Assembly (NCBI GenBank): GCA_903923395.1
Contig: CAIXXM010000131.1
Span: 1 to 34,193 of the forward strand
DNA length: 34,193 nucleotides
Origin: an uncultured Acidobacteriia bacterium
GTDB lineage: Bacteria > Acidobacteriota > Terriglobia > Bryobacterales > Bryobacteraceae
Reading direction: 5' to 3'
The notes beneath the pieces were generated by a model. It did not search any database and was not told the DNA's origin. It saw only the letters and a program-made list of their open reading frames with translations. The position numbers and the translations under genes were made by a program. Below, piece after piece: positions 1 through 6,659 of the stretch. Position 1 is the stretch's first letter. Every line of letters begins with the position of its first letter.

Positions 1-1078
1 AAAACTCAGGCCTTTGAAAGCGGCGGCGCAGCCACGCGTTGGCGGGCTCGGAATATAGCCTCGCCACAGCACTGCCCAGTGCCGCCGACAGAGTGATCAC
101 AGCAAGGAAGTAGAAGGGCACGGCTGACAGAGCTTTGCCTGTGCGCAGGAAGACTTCCAGGCACGCGAAAACAACGAACATATGCGTGAGGTAAATCTCA
201 TAGCTGTTCTCTCCGCGTCTGAGCAGGAGTTTCGCAATCCGGCCAGGGCTCCATTCCAAACGCGGTGCCGCCGCCAGAATCAGGCACGTGCCGATTGCCA
301 GAACAGAATCATCGAAGCTGCTGTTGGAGAGCACTCGCGTTGTCAGCGGTACTGCCATCACGCAAACACCAGCGAAGATCATGAGCCGTGCGGAGATTCG
401 AATGCGGTTCACGAAGAGTGCCGTCAGACAGCCGAGTGCGATGGCATCCATGCGTCCGAAATAACCATATTCCTGCCAGAGCCCCGTGGTGTGGGCGCGA
501 CTCCAGGGTCCGGCGGCGGTCAGCATGGCAAGCAAGGTGACAAAGAGGGCGCTGGGACGCAGTAGCCGCACCGCCAACGGGAAGAATAAGTAGAACATCT
601 CTTCGACCGAGAGCGACCAGAGGATATCCCAACTGCCGGGCAGGTAACCGCGTTCCGCTTCGAGTACGTTGGATTGGAAGGTCAGCGCGGCGAAGAGCGC
701 ACTGGAGAGTCCGCCTTGCTTCGGGTTGATGACGAAGTTCCTGACGCCGGCCAGATGCAGGATGCTGAGTATGGCGAGCAAGAGAAACAGCAGCGGGGCG
801 ATTCTGGCGAAGCGCAGTTTGTAGAACGACAGGATGTTCAAGTTCGCCAGCGAACCCCAGCGGCGCAACGCCGTTGTGGTGATGAGGAAGCCGGAAACTG
901 CGAAGAAGATCTGGACGCCGTGCTGTCCATTCCAGACGAAGATGCGCGTCAATGCATCAGGAATCCCGGCGGTATACGGAATCTTCGCGATCCGCAAACG
1001 GATGTGGATGTGATTCAGCAGGACGAAGAGAATGGCCAAGGCGCGGAGGAGATCAACGGCGGGGAGTCTTGCTGGCAT
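1..1078 (-). CDS. Acyltransferase 3 family (OafA/YrhL-like) membrane O-acyltransferase, C-terminus cut by window edge
   Basis: Translating the minus strand from the ATG at 1078 gives about 359 residues with no stop before the window edge, so only the last few residues are likely missing (family members are usually 350-400 aa). It begins MPARLPAVDLLRALAILFVL and shows the family's Arg-x10-His signature (R12 and H23), followed by about ten hydrophobic segments. Near residue 155 it has WSLSVEEMFYLFFP, the WSLxxExxFY hallmark of acyltransferase 3 proteins. These integral membrane enzymes move acyl groups, often acetyl, onto extracytoplasmic polysaccharide, lipid or peptidoglycan; the substrate cannot be told from sequence. 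An ATG at 1082 in another frame stops after a few codons, so 1078 is preferred. It lies 53 nt downstream of the small secreted protein gene and may be co-transcribed with it. Confidence 0.9.
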   Translation of the reverse strand, partial: MPARLPAVDLLRALAILFVLLNHIHIRLRIAKIPYTAGIPDALTRIFVWNGQHGVQIFFAVSGFLITTTALRRWGSLANLNILSFYKLRFARIAPLLFLLLAILSILHLAGVRNFVINPKQGGLSSALFAALTFQSNVLEAERGYLPGSWDILWSLSVEEMFYLFFPLAVRLLRPSALFVTLLAMLTAAGPWSRAHTTGLWQEYGYFGRMDAIALGCLTALFVNRIRISARLMIFAGVCVMAVPLTTRVLSNSSFDDSVLAIGTCLILAAAPRLEWSPGRIAKLLLRRGENSYEIYLTHMFVVFACLEVFLRTGKALSAVPFYFLAVITLSAALGSAVARLYSEPANAWLRRRFQRPEF

Positions 1079-1131
1079 CCATGGGCAGTGTATCGCGGCG
1101 GGCTTCCGTGCCGTGGAACGCACCAGTGGAA

Positions 1132-1731
1132 TCAATATCGGCGGAGCCGGAGTCGTGTTTTGCCCGCGCCAGGGATCGTCAGGCTGTCTGCGGTGACTTG
1201 AAATGCACCTTCAGCCGGGGGCTGGCCCGGGATTTCGAGACGCATCGAAGAGCCGTTGATCTTGTAGCGTCCGGGCGTTGTTTGGAAAGGCAGAAGCAGC
1301 AGGCACTTTCCTCCGGGGTAGAAGAAATAGAAGGCCTCCGGCGGGCCGTCCTTGGCCTCGAGTTTGCCTCTCCATTCGCCGAGGATCGGGTTTCCGGCAT
1401 CCGGTGCCGGGCCCTGCCGCTGCAGCGTTACCTTCGCGAGACGCAGCTGATTCTGGCCATTGAACTCCAGGGGCTGTCTCATTTCTGGTCCCTTGATTGT
1501 GTCTGGCGGAAAGATGATCTCCTTGCCTTCGATGCGGTAAGTCATTTCGACGACCGCACCGGGGCTGTAATCCACGGTGCCACCGGGTTGGAAATGCAGG
1601 ATCGTGCCGAGCCCCGTGGTGGAGACTTCGGCGGATCGCCAGCGGCCCAGCAGTTCCGGCGTGGGTTGCTGGCCGGCGGACACACCCGCAAGTGCAACCA
1701 GCGCCAGCAATCTCTTAATGGAGCCCGACAT
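1132..1731 (-). CDS. Small secreted protein of unknown function, lipocalin-like
   Basis: The 199-residue product starts MSGSIKRLLALVALAGVSAG, a typical Sec signal peptide with likely cleavage near residue 20. The mature part opens with LLGRWRSAEV and contains a second similar segment, ILGEWRGKLEAKDG, at about residue 116. This suggests two repeats of a small beta-rich 'G-x-W' unit as in lipocalin-like or extracellular lipid-binding folds. No catalytic motif is visible. The start codon lies inside the end of the upstream amidohydrolase gene (17 nt overlap), so the two are probably translationally coupled and expressed together. Confidence is high that it is a secreted coding region and low for any function. 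Confidence 0.75.
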   Translation of the reverse strand: MSGSIKRLLALVALAGVSAGQQPTPELLGRWRSAEVSTTGLGTILHFQPGGTVDYSPGAVVEMTYRIEGKEIIFPPDTIKGPEMRQPLEFNGQNQLRLAKVTLQRQGPAPDAGNPILGEWRGKLEAKDGPPEAFYFFYPGGKCLLLLPFQTTPGRYKINGSSMRLEIPGQPPAEGAFQVTADSLTIPGAGKTRLRLRRY

Positions 1732-3118
1732 TGCCCTTCACCGAATCCAGCAGTTTCGCGCTGTCATAACCCACGCCGTTCTTGAAAACAATACGCACCT
1801 TTTCGATGTCATTGATCTGCGTCACCGGGTCGCCTTCCAAAATGACTAGGTCGGCCCGCTTGCCTGTGGCGATGGAACCGGTCTCTTTGTCAATCCCCAG
1901 AAACTTTGCGCCGTTGAGCGTGGCGATCTGAATCGCTTCCACTGGTGTAAAGCCTCCGGCCACCAGCAGTTCGATATTGCGCTGATCCGCAAAGCCAGCC
2001 ATGGCACTGCCATTGCCGGTGGGGTCGGCACCGGCCAGCAGCAGTCCACCGGCTTTGACGAAGGCCCGCTCAAACTCAACTTCCTTTTTCACACGCAGCG
2101 CACTGAAGGCCTTTTGGTTTTCGCCCGTGCGTTCCCGCATGGCGAGGTGATTCTTTTTGCCTGTTTCGGTGAGGGTATCGAGGAACCTCTGTTGCAATGG
2201 CGGGGCGGCTTCGAAGACCGCCAGCGTGGAAGTGACGGCGACGTGCTTCGCCACCAGGTCCCGGATGGTCTGCTGGACTGCCTCCCCCTGTATTTCCACG
2301 GCTGACAGAGTGGTCTGGGTCACCGCCGGACACATGTCCGGTTGCTTGCCCGGGACCATGCCTCCATCCACGATGAGGCCGTGCTCCAGATTATCGATGC
2401 CAATTGCGGCGGCTTCCCGGAAGGTGACGGAGCATAAGTGCCCGGTCACCTTGAGGCCTTTGGCATGCGCTGCTTCCACCGCCGCCTGCAGTTCGGCCCT
2501 CGTGATGTGCATGTATGCCTTGAATGAGGTTGCGCCGCGGCCAGCCCAGTAGTCGACGAACGCTTTGGCATCGGTCGCGTCTTTCAACTCGAGCATTTGC
2601 GGCGTGAACGTGCCAGGGCCTTCCAGATATCCAGCGGTAACAAACATATCCGGGCCGGGCCAGCGGCCTTCGTCGATCCATTTCTTCACCATCAGGTCGG
2701 TCTGGACTTCCAATCCGCCGCCGGTGCGCGCCGTGGTGACTCCGCTGGCCAGATAGAGACGCGGGAAACTGAAGGCGTGTTCGATATAGATAGGAACGCC
2801 CTGTCCGGAAGGGTAAAAGAGATGTTCATGCATCCCGACAAGCCCGGGGATCACGGTGTGTCCGGCGAGGTCATGAACTTGGGCCCCCGCGGGGATTGGT
2901 GTTGACGCACCGCCCAAAGCCGTAATCTTTCCCCCGCTGATGATGATCGTCTGACCTTCACGCGGCTGCGCGCCAGTGCCATCAATCACTTTCACATGCG
3001 TCAAGGCCACGGTCTTGGCGTTCACTTTGACGAACGGCTGGACAGTTGGCGTGATTGGCACCTGGGCGGAGGCACAGAGCGCGAGGAGTAACGGGAGAAA
3101 AAGTAGTCGCATTTCCAC
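1715..3118 (-). CDS. Secreted metal-dependent amidohydrolase (imidazolonepropionase-like)
   Basis: 467 residues with a signal peptide (MEMRLLFLPLLLALCASAQ). The amidohydrolase superfamily TIM-barrel signatures appear in order: an N-terminal beta-sandwich ending VIDGTG; the metal-binding HxH in GLVGMHEHL (H97, H99); a Lys in FKAYMHI suited to be a bridging carboxylated lysine; later histidines in TGHLCS and NLEHGL; and the catalytic Asp in LLAGADPTG. The C-terminus returns to the small sandwich (TGSIATGKRADLVILEGDP). Relatives are periplasmic hydrolases of cyclic amides or dipeptide-like substrates, but the substrate is unknown. It is divergent from the D-aminoacylase-like gene at 3237, and the 118 nt between them are mostly filled by a palindromic repeat. 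A second in-frame Met at residue 3 is an equally possible start. Confidence 0.88.
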   Translation of the reverse strand: MEMRLLFLPLLLALCASAQVPITPTVQPFVKVNAKTVALTHVKVIDGTGAQPREGQTIIISGGKITALGGASTPIPAGAQVHDLAGHTVIPGLVGMHEHLFYPSGQGVPIYIEHAFSFPRLYLASGVTTARTGGGLEVQTDLMVKKWIDEGRWPGPDMFVTAGYLEGPGTFTPQMLELKDATDAKAFVDYWAGRGATSFKAYMHITRAELQAAVEAAHAKGLKVTGHLCSVTFREAAAIGIDNLEHGLIVDGGMVPGKQPDMCPAVTQTTLSAVEIQGEAVQQTIRDLVAKHVAVTSTLAVFEAAPPLQQRFLDTLTETGKKNHLAMRERTGENQKAFSALRVKKEVEFERAFVKAGGLLLAGADPTGNGSAMAGFADQRNIELLVAGGFTPVEAIQIATLNGAKFLGIDKETGSIATGKRADLVILEGDPVTQINDIEKVRIVFKNGVGYDSAKLLDSVKGNVGLH

Positions 3119-3136
3119 TCAGTATGCTATCTTCTG

Positions 3137-3225
3137 AGGAACCGCCGCACAACGGACGACTTGGGGCCGGCAGAACGCTGCGGTTTCTCGTCGGGATTGC
3201 GGGCGGCCCTCGCGCCTGTGCGGCT
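3137..3225 (+). repeat. Palindromic repeat, type A, copy 1
   Basis: This 89 bp unit begins AGGAACCGCCGCAC and ends GTGCGGCT. Its last 46 bases (3180-3225) match 4845-4890 exactly, and the first half matches with a few substitutions and one indel. The ends are inverted (CCGCAC and GTGCGG), so a single strand can fold back. The conserved junction CTGAGGAAC lies at 3134-3142. It fills nearly all of the divergent intergenic space and stops 11 nt before the D-aminoacylase start codon. Confidence 0.85.
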
Positions 3226-3236
3226 TTCCCGGAACA

Positions 3237-4793
3237 ATGTTGCTTCGAATTCTTATTCTTCTCGCACTGGCAGCTGCGGCACAGGCCGCTGAACGCTATG
3301 ACATTCTCATCAAGAACTGCCGCGTAATTGACGGCACCGGTGCCTCATGGTTCCGGGGCGATATCGGCGTGCGGGGTGACCAGATCGCCGCCATCGGACT
3401 GCTGCGGGAGGCCACCGCGGGCAGGGTGATTGACGCGAAGGATCACGCCTGTACGCCCGGGTTTATCGATATCCACTCTCATGCGCGCCGCACCATTCTC
3501 GAAGTGCCCACCGCGGAGAGTTCCTTGCGCCAGGGCGTGACTACGCTGATCGAAGGTCCGGACGGTTCTTCGCCACTGCCGCTGAAACCATTCTTCGACA
3601 AAGTGGAGCAGACGAAGATCTCACTGAACTTCGGCGCGATGGTGGGGCAGGGAACTGTCCGCAGCGAAGTGATGGGACTGGTCAACCGCAAAGCGACTCC
3701 GGCCGAACTCGACAAGATGCGCGCACTGGTGAAGCAGGCGATGTTGGATGGTGCGCTCGGACTCTCCACCGGACTCTTCTATGTGCCCGGGAACTTCACA
3801 CCGGTCGAAGAGGTGGTGGAACTGGCCAAGGTCGCGGGCGAGTACGGCGGAATTCATATTTCGCACATGCGCGATGAGGCAGAGCATATTGAGGATGCCG
3901 TGCGCGAGACGATCAAGATCGGCGAAGACGGCCACTTGCCCACACAGATCACGCATCACAAAGTGGTGGGCGCGCCTGGCAAATCGAAGGAGACGCTCAA
4001 GCTGGTGGATGAGGCCCGTGCGCGCGGCGTCGATGTTTCGATTGACGCGTACCCGTATACCGCTTCGAGCACAGGACTTTCCGCGCTGCTGCCGCAGTGG
4101 GCGCTGGAGGGTGGCCATGCAGATACGGTGAAGCGCATGAAAGATCCCGAAACGCGGGCGAAGATCAAAGAGGTCATTGTCTATAACTTCCTGCATACCC
4201 GTGGCGGCGGCAGTCCCAAGAATGTCGTGGTGGCGACGTGCGGCTGGGACCCCAGTCTGAACGGGAAGAGCCTTGCCCAGATCACGGATGCGCGGGGGAA
4301 GAATCCCACCCCGGAAAACGCGGCCGAGACCACAATGGATATGCTCGCCAAGGGCAATTGCAGCATGATCTACCACGCGATCTATGAGGAGGACGTGATC
4401 CGGATCATGCAGTATCCCTACACGATGATTGCCTCCGATGGCGAGGTTGCCGTGATGGGGCGCGGAGTAATTCATCCGCGCGCCTACGGGACTTTCGTGC
4501 GTGTGCTCGGGCATTATGCGCGGGATCTCAAGGTGATCACGCTCGAAGATGCCGTCCGGAAGATGACTGCGCTGCCCGCCGCGAGATTGAATCTGGGGGA
4601 CCGCGGCCTGTTGCGTCCCGGCATGAAGGCGGATATCACGGTCTTTGATCCGGCAACTGTCGCCGATAAGGCCACGTTTGAAAATCCGCATCAATACGCG
4701 GTGGGTGTGGAATGGGTGCTGGTCAACGGAACGCCGGTGCTGGCTGAAGGCAAGGTTACCGACGCACGGCCAGGGCGCATTATCCGGCACTAG
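3237..4793 (+). CDS. Secreted D-aminoacylase / N-acyl-D-amino-acid deacylase family amidohydrolase
   Basis: 518 residues from ATG 3237, beginning with a signal peptide (MLLRILILLALAAAAQA). Family marks are GFIDIHSH (metal ligands H80 and H82), SHMRDEAEHI, the ITHHK metal-ligand region, IDAYPYT, MIASDGEV with the catalytic Asp, and the C-terminal HPRAYGTFVRVLGHYAR typical of D-aminoacylases. The family removes acyl groups from N-acyl-D-amino acids or related D-configured, peptidoglycan-type substrates. Where characterised enzymes carry a metal-binding Cys in a GNCG turn 27 residues after the second His of HxH, this protein has GPDG with Asp109 at the same spacing, so metal binding may differ. 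No good ribosome binding site is visible. The gene is bracketed by same-orientation copies of the type A repeat, ending 7 nt before the next copy. Confidence 0.9.
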   Translation: MLLRILILLALAAAAQAAERYDILIKNCRVIDGTGASWFRGDIGVRGDQIAAIGLLREATAGRVIDAKDHACTPGFIDIHSHARRTILEVPTAESSLRQGVTTLIEGPDGSSPLPLKPFFDKVEQTKISLNFGAMVGQGTVRSEVMGLVNRKATPAELDKMRALVKQAMLDGALGLSTGLFYVPGNFTPVEEVVELAKVAGEYGGIHISHMRDEAEHIEDAVRETIKIGEDGHLPTQITHHKVVGAPGKSKETLKLVDEARARGVDVSIDAYPYTASSTGLSALLPQWALEGGHADTVKRMKDPETRAKIKEVIVYNFLHTRGGGSPKNVVVATCGWDPSLNGKSLAQITDARGKNPTPENAAETTMDMLAKGNCSMIYHAIYEEDVIRIMQYPYTMIASDGEVAVMGRGVIHPRAYGTFVRVLGHYARDLKVITLEDAVRKMTALPAARLNLGDRGLLRPGMKADITVFDPATVADKATFENPHQYAVGVEWVLVNGTPVLAEGKVTDARPGRIIRH

Positions 4794-4800
4794 TCTCCTA

Positions 4801-4892
4801 AGGAACCGCCGCACAACGGACGTCTTCGGGCCGGACCGAACGCCGCGGTTTCTCGTCGGGATTGCGGGCGGCCCTCGCGCCTGTGCGGCTCC
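4801..4892 (+). repeat. Palindromic repeat, type A, copy 2
   Basis: This 92 bp copy starts AGGAACCGCCGCAC, 7 nt after the D-aminoacylase stop codon, and ends GTGCGGCTCC. It shares 46 identical bases with copy 1. The ends are complementary apart from a 3 nt bulge, and an inner hairpin TTCGG-gccgga-CCGAA is present. It is the first unit of an A-B-A array. Confidence 0.88.
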
Positions 4893-4894
4893 TG

Positions 4895-4974
4895 AGGAAC
4901 ACGAGCAAAACGGAGTGCGGTGCGACGCTGTTTCTCAACTTCTGATGGTGCGCACCGCACCCTTTGCGCTTCTG
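4895..4974 (+). repeat. Palindromic repeat, type B (diverged unit)
   Basis: An 80 bp unit joined head to tail to the flanking A units through the same CTGAGGAAC junction (4892-4900 and 4972-4980). It keeps the plan of type A (AGGAAC, then AACGGA, then GTTTCTC, then a closing TGCG..TTCTG) but most other bases differ. It has its own perfect 10 bp inverted repeat, GTGCGGTGCG at 4915-4924 and CGCACCGCAC at 4951-4960. The open frames crossing it are products of the repeat, not genes. Confidence 0.7.
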
Positions 4975-5069
4975 AGGAACCGCCGCACAACGGACGTCTT
5001 CGGGTCGGACCGAACGCCGCAGTTTCTGGTCGAAATTGCGGTCGCGGCCCTCGCGCCTGTGCGGCTCCT
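4975..5069 (+). repeat. Palindromic repeat, type A, copy 3
   Basis: Third type A copy, about 95 bp, close to copy 2 with scattered changes; its inner hairpin TTCGG-gtcgga-CCGAA keeps the pairing while the loop differs. It closes the A-B-A array and ends 40 nt before the VOC gene start. The last bases run into a further 9 bp hairpin at 5065-5088. Confidence 0.87.
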
Positions 5070-5088
5070 GACAGTACGGTGTCAGGAG
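5065..5088 (+). other. Perfect 9 bp hairpin ahead of the VOC gene
   Basis: CTCCTGACA (5065-5073), a 6 nt loop gtacgg, then TGTCAGGAG (5080-5088). It begins inside the end of repeat copy 3 and ends 20 nt before the start codon at 5109. No U-tract follows, so it is not a standard intrinsic terminator. It could be part of the repeat array or a leader structure. Confidence 0.6.
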
Positions 5089-5108
5089 ACTCCCTGTATT
5101 CTGCCTGC

Positions 5109-5492
5109 ATGACTGACGCAACTGCTCTCAACAGCGTGGTTTGGTTTGAGATTCCAACCCACGATCTTCCGCGGGCCACCCGCTTTTACGAAACGCTGCT
5201 GGCCTGCCAGACAAAGCCGCATGTCATCGGCGAAAGCCAGATGGCTGTGCTGCCGTATGAACGTCCCGGCGTGGGCGGCTGCCTGATCTTCGGGACAGGG
5301 GCCTGCCCGAGCGATGAAGGTTCCACCGTTTATCTGAACGCTGTTCCAGATCTGGATACGGTGCTCTCCCGCGTTCTGCCGGCGGGTGGCGAAATCCTTG
5401 TGCCCCGGACGGAATTGCCCCCCGGGATGGGTGCGTTCGCTCACATCCGGGATTCGGAAGGCAACCGTGTGGGGCTGCACTCGCTCTCGTAA
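5109..5492 (+). CDS. VOC-superfamily (glyoxalase-like) protein
   Basis: 127 residues from ATG 5109. The frame is open further upstream, but that part is translated repeat, so 5109 is chosen. The sequence reads NSVVWFEIPTHDLPRATRFY at the start, ends with IRDSEGNRVGLHS, and has one pair of beta-alpha-beta-beta-beta modules, the usual size for single-domain glyoxalase/bleomycin-resistance-like proteins. These fold into metal-binding cups with very varied roles such as lyases, dioxygenases and drug binding; no specific role can be assigned. The WYL-type regulator gene follows 86 nt downstream on the same strand and could form a unit with it. No clear Shine-Dalgarno sequence is present. Confidence 0.88.
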   Translation: MTDATALNSVVWFEIPTHDLPRATRFYETLLACQTKPHVIGESQMAVLPYERPGVGGCLIFGTGACPSDEGSTVYLNAVPDLDTVLSRVLPAGGEILVPRTELPPGMGAFAHIRDSEGNRVGLHSLS

Positions 5493-5578
5493 GTATTCGC
5501 CGGCAAAACGGACCTGGGGCGGCAGCGAATGTTTGTGATGAGCCAGCCCCGGTCTTTGCCAGTTAGTAACCTTTCCAC

Positions 5579-6277
5579 ATGCGGCGCGCTGACCGGCTTT
5601 TCCAAATTGTTCAATACCTCAGGAGCCGCCGTCTCACCACGGCGGCTCAACTCGCGGAGTGGCTGGAGGTGTCCGAGCGTACCGTATACCGGGACATACA
5701 GGATCTGGCGGGCTCCGGCGTGCCGGTGTCCGGGGAAGCGGGCGTGGGGTACCGGCTGGCCCGCACGTTTGATCTGCCACCGATTATGTTCACCTTTGAT
5801 GAAGTGGAGGCCCTTGTGGCAGGCGCGCGGATGATCGCCGCCTGGGGTGGGCCGGCACTGGCTGCCGGGAGCCGCTCGGCAATCGCGAAGATCACGCTGG
5901 CGCTGCCGCCGGGGCGCAGGGAGTCCGTAGAAGAGACCAAACTCTTTGCGACGAACTTCCACTTGGATGCGCTGCATGGGGAGTCGCTCGAGGCCTTCCG
6001 GCAGGGGATTGTGCTCCGCAGAAAAATACGGATGCATTACGGCGGGGGCAGCGAGGCGGGGAAGCTGCGGACGGTTTGGCCCCTGGGATTACATTACTGG
6101 GGCGCGAAGTGGACGCTGGCAGCGTGGTGCGAACTCCGGCATGATTACCGTACGTTTCGCGTGGACCGGGCCTCACAGGTGGAATTGTTGGGGGACGGAT
6201 TCCCAAAAACGGAAGAATTTACTTTGGAGGGCTACCTTGCTGTCGTTACGGCCCGTTCTAGATCTGACTTTCCATAG
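5579..6277 (+). CDS. YafY-family transcriptional regulator (HTH-11 plus WYL domain)
   Basis: 232 residues. The N-terminal winged helix (about residues 1-60) reads MRRADRLFQIVQYLRSRRLT, then TAAQLAEWLEVSERTVYRDI and GVGYRLA, the classic DeoR/YafY-type HTH_11. The C-terminal half carries the WYL-type ligand-binding fold (about residues 130-215: PLGLHYWGAKWTLAAWCE and YRTFRVDRA). WYL regulators sense small ligands or nucleic acids and repress or activate nearby genes. The VOC gene immediately upstream is a plausible target or partner (inference). The length is normal for the family; it stops short of any C-terminal extension. Confidence 0.92.
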   Translation: MRRADRLFQIVQYLRSRRLTTAAQLAEWLEVSERTVYRDIQDLAGSGVPVSGEAGVGYRLARTFDLPPIMFTFDEVEALVAGARMIAAWGGPALAAGSRSAIAKITLALPPGRRESVEETKLFATNFHLDALHGESLEAFRQGIVLRRKIRMHYGGGSEAGKLRTVWPLGLHYWGAKWTLAAWCELRHDYRTFRVDRASQVELLGDGFPKTEEFTLEGYLAVVTARSRSDFP

Positions 6278-6419
6278 GTCTTGGCAGTCATAAAGCTTCC
6301 ATAAATGAGATTGCTGGAAGCGTATGCAAGAGTACAGATAGGTATAGCGAGTGTCCGGCAGGCTTAACCGCATGAAAACAATGCATGTGCTCTCCCATGG
6401 AAACTCTGATCGGGCCCTT

Positions 6420-6472
6420 CAAAAAAACATATACAAAAAATGGTTGCAATCTCTGCTTGGTTATTCTATTCT
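6420..6472 (+). promoter_or_regulatory. Candidate strong sigma-70 promoter with A-tract UP element
   Basis: TTGCAA (6444-6449), a 17 nt spacer and TATTCT (6467-6472), directly preceded by A-rich tracts (AAAAAAACATATACAAAAAA) where an UP element would lie. The predicted start, about 6479, falls two to three bases before the first arm of the 11 bp inverted repeat. Prediction by eye only. Confidence 0.55.
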
Positions 6473-6478
6473 TGGAAT

Positions 6479-6581
6479 CAAGCCGGGGAGATATAGTAAC
6501 TCCCACCAAATCGAGACTAACCTCTAAACTGAAAGACCCCTGAAGCAATCTCCCCGGCGCCCGCAAGGGTCTTCACTGACC
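6479..6581 (+). ncRNA. Candidate structured RNA or dxr leader with pseudoknot-like pairing
   Basis: A perfect 11 bp inverted repeat, GCCGGGGAGAT (6482-6492) with ATCTCCCCGGC (6548-6558), encloses 55 nt. Within that loop AAGACCC (6533-6539) is complementary to GGGTCTT (6567-6573), which lies outside the first helix, so the two helices together make an H-type pseudoknot topology. A third pairing, GGGAG (6486-6490) with CTCCC (6500-6504), competes with the first helix. The predicted promoter starts transcription right at the first arm. No known riboswitch, 6S, SRP, tmRNA or RNase P signature was recognised. It could be a small RNA in its own right or a cis-acting leader of dxr-rseP. Confidence 0.45.
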
Positions 6582-6628
6582 GCCAAGAGCAACTCTCAAA
6601 TTCCCGCTAAACTCCTGAAACCGAAAAT

Positions 6629-6636
6629 GTTATGAT
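6629..6636 (+). promoter_or_regulatory. Candidate extended -10 promoter for dxr
   Basis: TGTTATGAT fits an extended -10 element (TG-n-TATGAT). The spacing gives a start near 6643 and a leader of about 17 nt to the dxr ATG. There is no convincing -35 box, as expected for extended -10 promoters. Confidence 0.4.
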
Positions 6637-6659
6637 CGCGTAAGATCAAACTTTGCAAC

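Larger units (their letters stand above)
6278..6659. other. 382 bp non-coding region upstream of dxr
   Basis: This stretch is visibly richer in A and T than its neighbours and holds no convincing gene. From left to right it contains a weak 7 bp hairpin (GCTTCCA 6295-6301 with TGGAAGC 6315-6321), A-tracts at 6420-6440, a promoter-like pair at 6444-6472, a strongly self-complementary segment (6482-6573) and an extended -10 element close to dxr (6629-6636). Confidence 0.7.

Noticed and set aside
3621-4814. A 397-codon open frame on the minus strand opposite the D-aminoacylase gene
   Set aside because: Shadow of the coding strand; no motif and low-complexity Arg/His composition.
4790-5179. Open frames across the A-B-A repeat array on both strands
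   Set aside because: Their translations repeat the same peptide for each repeat copy and share no family; they are explained by the DNA repeat.
6295-6321. Hairpin after the WYL regulator gene as an intrinsic terminator
   Set aside because: Only a 7 bp AT-containing stem with a 13 nt loop and no U-tract; listed only as part of the non-coding region.
6288-6566. A 92-codon minus-strand frame in the region before dxr
   Set aside because: No signal, domain or ribosome binding site; it crosses the strongly self-complementary segment and the promoter-like sequence, so a non-coding reading fits better.
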